Source: Bacteroidia bacterium (GTDB lineage: Bacteria > Bacteroidota > Bacteroidia > Palsa-965). Taken from it: a stretch of DNA of 46,358 bases. The notes under the pieces were generated by a model. It had not been told where the DNA came from. It did no database searches and was given only the letters and a program-made list of their open reading frames with translations. The stretch's first letter is position 1, and the number at the start of each line of letters is the position of its first letter. The DNA lies in contig JAKLJE010000011.1 of the NCBI GenBank assembly GCA_023151315.1, forward strand, positions 103,201 through 149,558, given 5' to 3'. Positions 18,053-24,803 of the stretch are shown here, piece after piece. The position numbers and the translations under genes are program-made.

Positions 18053-18982
18053 TCAGTTTAACCAACCATTGGCTTTCATCACAGAGCGCAGACGTTCTTT
18101 TTCACTTCCTGCAATCTGTTTCATTGGCGCACGTTCAAACTCGGGAAGTAATCCTTTGAGTGATAATGCGCATTTCAATGAAGGATGCCATCCCATCGGA
18201 ACGGTTTCCGCGAAGTAAGGCAACTCAATTTCGTTCACAATTTTAGCAGCCTGTTCTTTTTTACCGGATGTAATCAAATTGAAAAACTCCAACTCCAGTT
18301 CCGGCTGAAAATTTCCGATGCCGCCAAGAAATGCTTTCGCACCTCTTTCATGATCGCGAAGTAAATATCGGCTCATACCGCCTCCTGCTCCGATTACAAT
18401 TGCTTTGCTGCTGATGCGCTCCACAATGGAATTGCTATACGGAGCATCAAGAGCTTCTTCCTTAACTCCGCTTACGAACGGAAGATCAAGTAAACGATCA
18501 AGCAGATCCAATGAATATTGCACACTGCCTGCGCCATATCCGTTTCTCATAGGCATTTCGTGAATGAGAATGCCCGTTTTTGTCAACTGAGATGATATCG
18601 CTTTGAAAAATTCAAATGTATTGTCTTCGCCGTAATGCCTTTCAGGGAAATAAGCCAGAAAATAATCAGCTCCGATCTGCTCTGCGTGCAATGCAAAATC
18701 AACTGCACGCTTTGTACTGCCTACCTGCGGATTGGCTACAATCGTTACCATCTTTCCAGCAGCTGCCTGCACAACCGTTTCGTTCACCTTCTTCACTTCA
18801 TCTTCCGTCAACAAACTGAATCGGCTCGTTCCAACTGTAGTCATCACATTGCGGATTCCTGCGTTGGCAAGAAATTTAACGTAAGCGGAAAGCGCTGCGT
18901 AATCTACCTCCTGCTTTTCATTAAACGGCGTAGGCAACGGTATAACCGGACCAATAATGGATTCTGGTGATTTTCTATTCAT
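18053..18982 (-). CDS. DapA/NanA-family (Schiff-base class I) aldolase, atypical
   Basis: The 309 residues fold-match the dihydrodipicolinate synthase/N-acetylneuraminate lyase family: VIPLPTPF at 13-20, a TTVGTSRFSLLTEDE loop where GTTGE is usual, and GVKEEALDA with the Schiff-base Lys174. The site normally occupied by the catalytic Tyr (YNxP) reads HEMPMRNG, so His141 replaces Tyr. The rest of the Rossmann-free barrel is intact, so this is not a decayed gene. The family either condenses pyruvate with an aldehyde or splits sialic acids. Its place between a CMP-sugar synthetase (8-nt overlap) and a NeuB homologue suggests it forms or trims an acidic sugar rather than making lysine. A 79-bp spacer separates it from neuB copy 2. 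Confidence 0.85.
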   Translation of the reverse strand: MNRKSPESIIGPVIPLPTPFNEKQEVDYAALSAYVKFLANAGIRNVMTTVGTSRFSLLTEDEVKKVNETVVQAAAGKMVTIVANPQVGSTKRAVDFALHAEQIGADYFLAYFPERHYGEDNTFEFFKAISSQLTKTGILIHEMPMRNGYGAGSVQYSLDLLDRLLDLPFVSGVKEEALDAPYSNSIVERISSKAIVIGAGGGMSRYLLRDHERGAKAFLGGIGNFQPELELEFFNLITSGKKEQAAKIVNEIELPYFAETVPMGWHPSLKCALSLKGLLPEFERAPMKQIAGSEKERLRSVMKANGWLN

Positions 18983-19670
18983 AGGATTCTATATTCTTTG
19001 CTAAGATTTCTGCTATAGCGAATTGGTAAGGATAATCGATATCGAAAGAACGTATTGCTGACATTCGATAGGCAAGCATTTCATCATTGAAGAAAGTTCC
19101 TTTCTCCTGAAAAGCTTTCACCGTTGCCATGTACATCGCGCCATTCGGATGGTAACGTTTTGCTATATCCTGACTTCGGGTGACTTTGTAACCGTCTTCG
19201 AATGTCATCACAACTTTATTATCAGTAGCCGGCGACAAAGCCAATTGAATCGGGAATTCATATTCAGTCACACCAATCAGAAAAGGACAATCACCGTTCT
19301 TCAGCATTTCAAATGCTTCACGAAGATGTTTTGAAGTACGGAACGGGCACGTCGGCAAGAGAGCTGTAATGTATTTATATCCCGAAGCCACTTCTGCACG
19401 ACTCAGATATTCACGCACAACCTGAACTTTGGTTGCACCATCCGTTGCCAGCTCAGCAGGTCGAACATCAACGTCCACTCCTTCTTTTTTCGCTAATTGC
19501 AGAATCTCTTCATCTTCAGAGGAAACAACAATTTTATCGAACGCGCCGGACTCTTTGGCTGCTCTGATAGTGTACGAAATCAAAGGTATACCATTCAAAG
19601 GCAACACATTCTTCCGAGGAATTCTCTTTGATCCGCCTCGCGCAGGTATAAGACACAAACTTTTATCCAT
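18975..19670 (-). CDS. neuA: CMP-nonulosonate cytidylyltransferase family, copy 2
   Basis: This 231-residue enzyme has the NeuA-family CTP-binding signature IPARGGSKRIPRKN at 8-21, then VVSSEDEEILQLAK, RPAELATDGATK and LLPTCPFRT. It differs clearly from the first copy at 5975-6676 (for example RIPRKN against AVHKKN), so it is not a recent duplicate. I chose the ATG at 19670, 2 nt after the PhyH stop; a longer frame to 19700 would begin with TTG inside that gene. Its stop overlaps the aldolase gene by 8 nt. With the aldolase and divergent NeuB it probably forms a second CMP-sugar branch. The activated sugar is unknown and could be a nonulosonate or a 3-deoxy-octulosonate-like acid. Confidence 0.88.
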   Translation of the reverse strand: MDKSLCLIPARGGSKRIPRKNVLPLNGIPLISYTIRAAKESGAFDKIVVSSEDEEILQLAKKEGVDVDVRPAELATDGATKVQVVREYLSRAEVASGYKYITALLPTCPFRTSKHLREAFEMLKNGDCPFLIGVTEYEFPIQLALSPATDNKVVMTFEDGYKVTRSQDIAKRYHPNGAMYMATVKAFQEKGTFFNDEMLAYRMSAIRSFDIDYPYQFAIAEILAKNIESYE

Positions 19671-19672
19671 AA

Positions 19673-20434
19673 CTATTTGCCGAAAAGTCCGCTTAACCAA
19701 CCTTTCTTCTTTTGTGCTGATTTCGGATTATTCAATTCATCAATAAAATTGCTTTGCCCGCGCATAACTCGTCTTTCTCCTTCCGAAACAATTCCTGTAC
19801 GATGAAAAACATCCGTATCAAAAATGATCAACGTTCCTGCAGGTCCTTCCACGGAAACGACATCAGATTCTTCTGCGGGCAAATCACGAGACATCATTCT
19901 GTTCTCGTAGTTCACCTGATCTCCTTTTTCGAGTCTCACTTTCGCTGTAAAATTCTGGGAGCCCGGAACACATGCAAATGCTCCATTAACAGCACTGCAA
20001 TCATTCAGATAAACGAAAAACTTCAATGTTCTTTGAACATCGAAATGCAGGTCATTGGCCATATGACGCGTGCCCACTACATCATTCACTACATAAACCG
20101 AGTTATTGGCTTTAACATCCGGACGATTGAGATATTTCTTTGTGATTGCGTCAAACTTCGCATTACGAAATACATCAAACATCACTGGAAATGACGATTG
20201 GCTTAGAGTATTCAAATCAACTGTTACAGCGCGTCCGTTGGAATAATCTATTTTTCTGACGCCACCGTCATTCATTGCCAGCAACTCATCAAAGTTTCTG
20301 TTCAGATCTGCAATCGTTTCTTGACTGAAATAACCCGGGATTCGTACTACGCCTGTCTTATTCAGTACAGTCATTCCTTTTCCGAAATCACCTTCCCAGT
20401 CCGCTGCTGTTGTAGTTATGTCGTGCAATGTCAT
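19673..20434 (-). CDS. Phytanoyl-CoA dioxygenase (PhyH)-family Fe(II)/2-oxoglutarate oxygenase
   Basis: The 253-residue protein has the facial-triad layout of PhyH enzymes. HxD is His130-Phe-Asp132 in NDLHFDVQ, the distal His211 lies in VFHRTG, and Arg222 or Arg225 downstream should bind 2-oxoglutarate. The segment NGAFACVPGSQ (150-160) is the conserved PhyH loop. Such enzymes hydroxylate or oxidise small molecules and several act in sugar or antibiotic pathways. Here it heads the sub-operon with the second CMP-transferase, aldolase and NeuB homologue, suggesting a tailoring step on that acidic sugar or its glycan. The last residues, KKGWLSGLFGK, resemble the tail of the neighbouring methyltransferase. 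Confidence 0.86.
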   Translation of the reverse strand: MTLHDITTTAADWEGDFGKGMTVLNKTGVVRIPGYFSQETIADLNRNFDELLAMNDGGVRKIDYSNGRAVTVDLNTLSQSSFPVMFDVFRNAKFDAITKKYLNRPDVKANNSVYVVNDVVGTRHMANDLHFDVQRTLKFFVYLNDCSAVNGAFACVPGSQNFTAKVRLEKGDQVNYENRMMSRDLPAEESDVVSVEGPAGTLIIFDTDVFHRTGIVSEGERRVMRGQSNFIDELNNPKSAQKKKGWLSGLFGK

Positions 20435-20441
20435 AACGTGA

Positions 20442-21413
20442 TTATTTAAATAAACGTCCGAAGAATCCTTTATCAGTTACGTTTTTAATGTTGATGTCTG
20501 TCATAAATGACGGCGCTTCTTCTGATGAAGGTTTATGAAGAATCAGCAACAGGTTATCAAAAACGGGTTTCGCAAGATCCTTCGCAAAATAAGGTCTGAA
20601 AAATCTGTTGGAATAATCGCGATAAGGCTGAGGCTTACGGAAGATTTTGTCGTCGGCCTTCTCTCCTTCAACATCAAAAATGTAAGGAAGCACGTCAAAA
20701 CCGGCTGCGAATCCTGCACTTTCAAATTCACAGATTCTGTAGTAATGATCAGAATTATCCTTCACTTTGATTTTAAGAGATTCATCATTGTAAAGCATTT
20801 TTGCCCGCTGAGGTGAAATCAATTTCTCATAATCGGCACGCTGCTGATAATTGGTGTATGAGTTCGGATGGCAATGCTCCACAGCAACAACGAATCCTCC
20901 CGGCTTCAGCACACGGAAACATTCTTTCAAAGTGGCTGTCAGATTTTCTGAATGATGAATTGCACCTAAGGAAATTACGTAGTCAAAATATCCGTCTTCG
21001 CACTTCATCGCATTGTAACTTCCGACTACCGGCTGAATTTTCTCCGTGTCTGCATTCAGATTGTTACACACCAACGGGAAAAGCGAATCAATAGAGAATC
21101 GGTCGTAGTCCAGACAATAAACTTCATTCACCTGCGGCTCTTTCGAAATCTGCGCTGAAAAAACTCCGGTACCTGCACCCACCTCAATGATACGGCCGCT
21201 GAGTTTACGTCCGGTAATCAATTCCACTTTTCTTGCTGCAGCAATACGCCATGTAAATCCAGGTCCGTTCAGCTGCTGCTTAGCCTTCTCAGGAGTTTCA
21301 TAGTTTTTATAGTACATGTGCTCTGCTACACGCGCACGAAGTTCAATCGCTCCTTCACGGATATTCTCCTTATCGTCTTCCAGATTCCAATACAATGATG
21401 GCTTCAGTCCCAT
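20442..21413 (-). CDS. Class I SAM-dependent methyltransferase
   Basis: The 323 residues include motif I IIEVGAGTGVFSAQI (about 75-89), the acidic strand-2 end VYCLDYDRFS, and the motif DYVISLGAIHHSENLTATLK followed by FRVLKPGGFVVAVEH, a typical Methyltransf_11/25 pattern. A short extension at the end, ending TDKGFFGRLFK, is basic and aromatic and resembles the end of the PhyH protein encoded 7 nt downstream, so the two may share a docking or membrane-association motif. The gene starts a sub-block after a 114-bp spacer that contains an inverted repeat (21431-21461). The likely role is methylation of a sugar or glycan intermediate. The acceptor is unknown. Confidence 0.87.
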   Translation of the reverse strand: MGLKPSLYWNLEDDKENIREGAIELRARVAEHMYYKNYETPEKAKQQLNGPGFTWRIAAARKVELITGRKLSGRIIEVGAGTGVFSAQISKEPQVNEVYCLDYDRFSIDSLFPLVCNNLNADTEKIQPVVGSYNAMKCEDGYFDYVISLGAIHHSENLTATLKECFRVLKPGGFVVAVEHCHPNSYTNYQQRADYEKLISPQRAKMLYNDESLKIKVKDNSDHYYRICEFESAGFAAGFDVLPYIFDVEGEKADDKIFRKPQPYRDYSNRFFRPYFAKDLAKPVFDNLLLILHKPSSEEAPSFMTDINIKNVTDKGFFGRLFK

Positions 21414-21430
21414 AGTCTAACTTTTATCAG

Positions 21431-21461
21431 TTTACCACTTAAAATTGCGGTAATTGGTAAA
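21431..21461. repeat. Inverted repeat TTTACCA...TGGTAAA upstream of the methyltransferase gene
   Basis: A 7-bp arm at 21431-21437 is exactly complementary to 21455-21461, with 17 nt between. It lies about 18 nt upstream of the ATG at 21413, inside the 114-bp spacer 21414-21527. Apart from this I see nothing coding in that spacer. It could be an operator, a 5'-leader hairpin or chance. A near-match to a minus-strand -7 box (TATCTTTA, 21465-21458) overlaps the right arm. Confidence 0.4.
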
Positions 21462-21527
21462 GATAGTAAACACCAAAGACACAGCGGCAAATGATATTTC
21501 TCATTCGAAAACTCTGTTCAGCCTGCA

Positions 21528-22622
21528 CTACTTCAAGCCGAATCGGTCAATCAGTTTGTACGATAGCCTTATACTCGGTTTTTCAATGAGAAAATAACTC
21601 AGTTTCGCAACGAAAAACAGGAATACAAAGGCAACTATAAACTTCAGCCAAGGCTGTAAACTTAATGTATTGACTACAGCGAAAACCCCAAAGTGCAACA
21701 GGTAAACAGAGAAGCCATATTCGCCCCATTTGCCAAGGAATCTGTTACTGAGTAACGGATTCAGAATATTCCCATGTTCTACGGAAATAATGAACAACGA
21801 AAAAACAAGGGAAAAGACAAGACTCAGATATCGGAACTTGTAAAACACTTCATTGAAAATTAGAAATTGCTTGCTGACAAGAATTACGGTTGCCGCATAA
21901 AGGATTACAAAAAGCGACGAAGATACCATACTGACAAGCTTGCTGTTTCTTTCCAACCATCCTTTGTAACGCACAGAACAATAAGTTAAAAGCAGAGCCC
22001 CGATAAAAATGTCAATATAATTACCGCTTTCACGATCATTTGTGGTGAGATACCGTATAGCATCCGTATTGAAAGGAAAATCAGTATAGTGACACAAATA
22101 CAAGGTGAAATTCAACAAGGCAGCCGCTGCGAACAACGGAACGGCATACTTCGTATATCGCAGTATCAGGAATACCCATAGTGGAACCAGGATATAAAAT
22201 TGCTCTTCAGCCACAACCGACCAGAACACACCATCGCCACGATAAAATATCAGATGCTGGAACAGACCTGTAAAACCATTGGTAATGTGCAGATAGCGAA
22301 GGGCAACATTACCAGTTACCAATTGATAAGTAAACACCCCGGCGAGAACAGTGTAGTACAAGGGAATGATCCTCAGCAATCGCTTAATGTAAAAGCGCGC
22401 AACGCTTTTCCTGTCTATGCCTTCAGTAAACAAACGTTTCCCAAGCAGATAAGCAGACAATGCGAAAAACAAATACACCCCCACATGACCAATTCCCTGA
22501 AAGTTTAATATTCCGTGCAGATGGATGCCTCTTCCGGAAGTATGAGAGAAGAATACAGTGAGAACAGCTATTCCGCGAACTCCATCAATGGCCGCTGAGC
22601 GCTTGTTCTCGGTTAATAACAT
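21528..22622 (-). CDS. Acyltransferase-3 family membrane O-acetyltransferase (OafA-like)
   Basis: The 364-residue protein has about ten hydrophobic segments. The N-terminal signature IDGVRGIAVLTVFFSH contains the invariant Arg and the His of the acyltransferase-3 family. FALSAYLLGKRLF and ARFYIKRLLRIIPLYY follow as expected, and VFWSVVAEEQFYILVPLW is the conserved F-W-S-V-x-x-E-E-Q-F-Y motif. Family members such as OafA put O-acetyl groups on O-antigen or other glycans at the membrane. Together with the MBOAT/SGNH pair this gives the locus two independent acylation routes. It starts 9 nt after the stop of the ABC ATPase gene. The acceptor position and sugar are unknown. Confidence 0.92.
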   Translation of the reverse strand: MLLTENKRSAAIDGVRGIAVLTVFFSHTSGRGIHLHGILNFQGIGHVGVYLFFALSAYLLGKRLFTEGIDRKSVARFYIKRLLRIIPLYYTVLAGVFTYQLVTGNVALRYLHITNGFTGLFQHLIFYRGDGVFWSVVAEEQFYILVPLWVFLILRYTKYAVPLFAAAALLNFTLYLCHYTDFPFNTDAIRYLTTNDRESGNYIDIFIGALLLTYCSVRYKGWLERNSKLVSMVSSSLFVILYAATVILVSKQFLIFNEVFYKFRYLSLVFSLVFSLFIISVEHGNILNPLLSNRFLGKWGEYGFSVYLLHFGVFAVVNTLSLQPWLKFIVAFVFLFFVAKLSYFLIEKPSIRLSYKLIDRFGLK

Positions 22623-22631
22623 CTGTGCAGA

Positions 22632-23924
22632 TTATGAATTAGCAGGAAATGCAGCCGCAGCAGACCAACCGAGTTCCGGTGCAACTATCGCCGTTTTGCG
22701 GTAGAGGTTTTTCATACCTCTGTAAGTTCGTGTATCTCCGATTGTGAATTGCAAACATCGTTCAAGCTTGTGATACGGCTTATCAGATTTACCGCGGGCA
22801 CTGAGAGAAATGAAATACACACCCGGTTTGAGCAGCGCAGTTGGAAGTGCGATTTTCACCAATGATACTTTATCGGCCTCATCAGCTACTTTGAATCCAA
22901 CAGCTTCATCACTGGTTGAAACAAAAATGGTATTACCGGTTGCATCTTCCAGATGAACTCCGATCACAGAGTCGCGTCGAACTTCACGCGTGAATATTTC
23001 AGCTACAACATTAACGGAATCAGCGAACTCATACTCTCCTTGTAAACTGCCGTCTTCCGTAGTTATTGCTGCACGTCGGAATGAAAAAGGAACATTTGCA
23101 CTCTCTTCAACTTCAATAACAAATCCGGTATTTTTTGCACCGCCGCCTCTGTATGCATCTATTGCATCAGCAGACGTACCGTCGAACGCAACCATACCGT
23201 GTTCGATAACTATTCCGCGTGTACAAAGATTGCGTACTGCGCTCAGATTGTGACTGACAAAAATCACTGTCCGTCCGTCTCCGGCCGCGTTCTGCATCTT
23301 AGCCAGACACTTGCTTTGAAATTCAGCATCTCCTACAGCCAGAACTTCATCAACGATGAGAATTTCTGCTTCAAGATGAGCTGCAACAGCAAAGCCCAAA
23401 CGCACTTTCATTCCTGAAGAATACTTTTTGATCGGAGTATCAATATATCTTTCCACACCGGAGAACGCCACAATCTCATCATACTTACTCGCGATCTCCT
23501 TACGACTCATTCCAAGAATGGCACCATTCAGGTATATATTCTCAGCTCCTGATAAATCAGGATGAAACCCCGTTCCTACTTCCAATAAGCTGGCCACTCT
23601 TCCTTTGATCCGGAAACTGCCTCTAGTCGGTTCTGCAACTCGTGATAGAATTTTCAGCAAGGTGGATTTACCCGCTCCGTTTCTCCCTAAGATTCCGACT
23701 ACTGACCCTTGCTCCACATTGAATGAAATATCCTTCAACGCCCACACGTACTTGGAACTTCCTTTGACCTCCCGGGCATTAACTTCCGCGTCCGCATCGA
23801 ATGGATCTCCGGTTCCCTTGATTTTTGAAACCAATCGTTTGAAATCATCAACAAGAGTATCTGCTCCGATCTTTCCGAGCCTGTACCTTTTGCTGATCCC
23901 GTTGACTTCAATTACGTTCCGCAT
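22632..23924 (-). CDS. wzt: Wzt-type polysaccharide ABC transporter ATPase with C-terminal glycan-binding domain
   Basis: The protein has 430 residues from the ATG at 23924. The nucleotide-binding domain has Walker A GRNGAGKST (80-88), signature YSSGM (168-172), Walker B LIVDE (189-193) and a switch His in SHNLSAV. A C-terminal extension of about 170 residues, starting near RRAAITTEDGSLQGEYEFAD, matches the beta-sandwich Wzt_C domain that reads the finished polysaccharide end. This makes it an exporter of a complete glycan, not of single nutrients. The longer frame to 23987 begins with TTG and would run into wzm, so I chose the ATG, which leaves a 10-nt spacer. It forms a pair with the adjacent permease. 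Confidence 0.93.
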   Translation of the reverse strand: MRNVIEVNGISKRYRLGKIGADTLVDDFKRLVSKIKGTGDPFDADAEVNAREVKGSSKYVWALKDISFNVEQGSVVGILGRNGAGKSTLLKILSRVAEPTRGSFRIKGRVASLLEVGTGFHPDLSGAENIYLNGAILGMSRKEIASKYDEIVAFSGVERYIDTPIKKYSSGMKVRLGFAVAAHLEAEILIVDEVLAVGDAEFQSKCLAKMQNAAGDGRTVIFVSHNLSAVRNLCTRGIVIEHGMVAFDGTSADAIDAYRGGGAKNTGFVIEVEESANVPFSFRRAAITTEDGSLQGEYEFADSVNVVAEIFTREVRRDSVIGVHLEDATGNTIFVSTSDEAVGFKVADEADKVSLVKIALPTALLKPGVYFISLSARGKSDKPYHKLERCLQFTIGDTRTYRGMKNLYRKTAIVAPELGWSAAAAFPANS

Positions 23925-23934
23925 CGCACCTAAT

Positions 23935-24789
23935 TTACACTGTATCCATAAATGAACGTTGCACTCTGTTGAATACCAGCAAAGCAATAGTCAGCAACAC
24001 AACAGCGAATACGGATGTCCAACCCAATTGTGTCCAATATTGGTATGGACCATCCTGACCTAATACGGCATAACGGAACGTTTCAATAATGAATGTCATA
24101 GGATTCATACTGATGATAATTTCAAGCCACTTGTGTTTTACGGAACTGAGCGGAAAAATGACCGGGGAAAAATACATCATCAACGTTATTCCGAACTGCA
24201 CCAGATACTGAAGATCTCTGTACTTGGTTGTGAGTGATGAAATCAGCAATCCTGCTCCCAAACCGATTACAGCCATCAACAAGACAAGCACCGGTATCAT
24301 TACAACGTAAATATTCGGGCTGATTGATGTCCCGTTGAAATTATAATACAGAATAAATCCGGCCAGCAAAAGCGACTGAATTAAAAACCGCATCATACTG
24401 GACACAACAACAGAAATCGGAACTATCAGCCGCGGGAAATAAACTTTGCTGAATAAATTTGAATTGGTAACGAAAGTGGTTCCGGTCTTATTCACGCAAT
24501 CCGCGAAATACATCCAGCATGTTACGCCGGACAGATAGAATATCACTCTGGGATAACCGCCCGTTGAAATGCCGGCAATCAAACCGAAAACAATGGAATA
24601 TGCTGCGGCAGTTAATACCGGCTGCAGCAAAAACCACAAAGGCCCTAATACAGTTTGCTTGTATTGTGCTGAAAAGTCGCGTTTGATAAACAGAATAAGT
24701 AAGTCCCGATAACGCCACAATTGATTGAGCTGGAGCGAAACGCCGCTCTTGTTTGCATCAACCTCAATGTCCCATTTATCAGACTCCAT
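23935..24789 (-). CDS. wzm: Wzm/TagG-type ABC-2 polysaccharide permease
   Basis: The 284-residue protein (from the ATG at 24789) has the ABC-2 layout. A cytoplasmic N terminus ends YRDLLILFIKRDFSAQYKQT, an interface helix that contacts the ATPase. LGPLWFLLQPVLTAAAYSIV and four to five further hydrophobic segments follow. The segment TTKYRDLQYLVQFGITLMMY is the characteristic loop before the last helices of polysaccharide exporters. With Wzt it should carry undecaprenyl-linked glycan across the inner membrane. A TTG codon at 24801 could extend it by four residues; I prefer the ATG. It begins 14 nt after the stop of the Wzc-like gene. Confidence 0.93.
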   Translation of the reverse strand: MESDKWDIEVDANKSGVSLQLNQLWRYRDLLILFIKRDFSAQYKQTVLGPLWFLLQPVLTAAAYSIVFGLIAGISTGGYPRVIFYLSGVTCWMYFADCVNKTGTTFVTNSNLFSKVYFPRLIVPISVVVSSMMRFLIQSLLLAGFILYYNFNGTSISPNIYVVMIPVLVLLMAVIGLGAGLLISSLTTKYRDLQYLVQFGITLMMYFSPVIFPLSSVKHKWLEIIISMNPMTFIIETFRYAVLGQDGPYQYWTQLGWTSVFAVVLLTIALLVFNRVQRSFMDTV

Positions 24790-24803
24790 ACTCAGTTGCA
24801 ATA

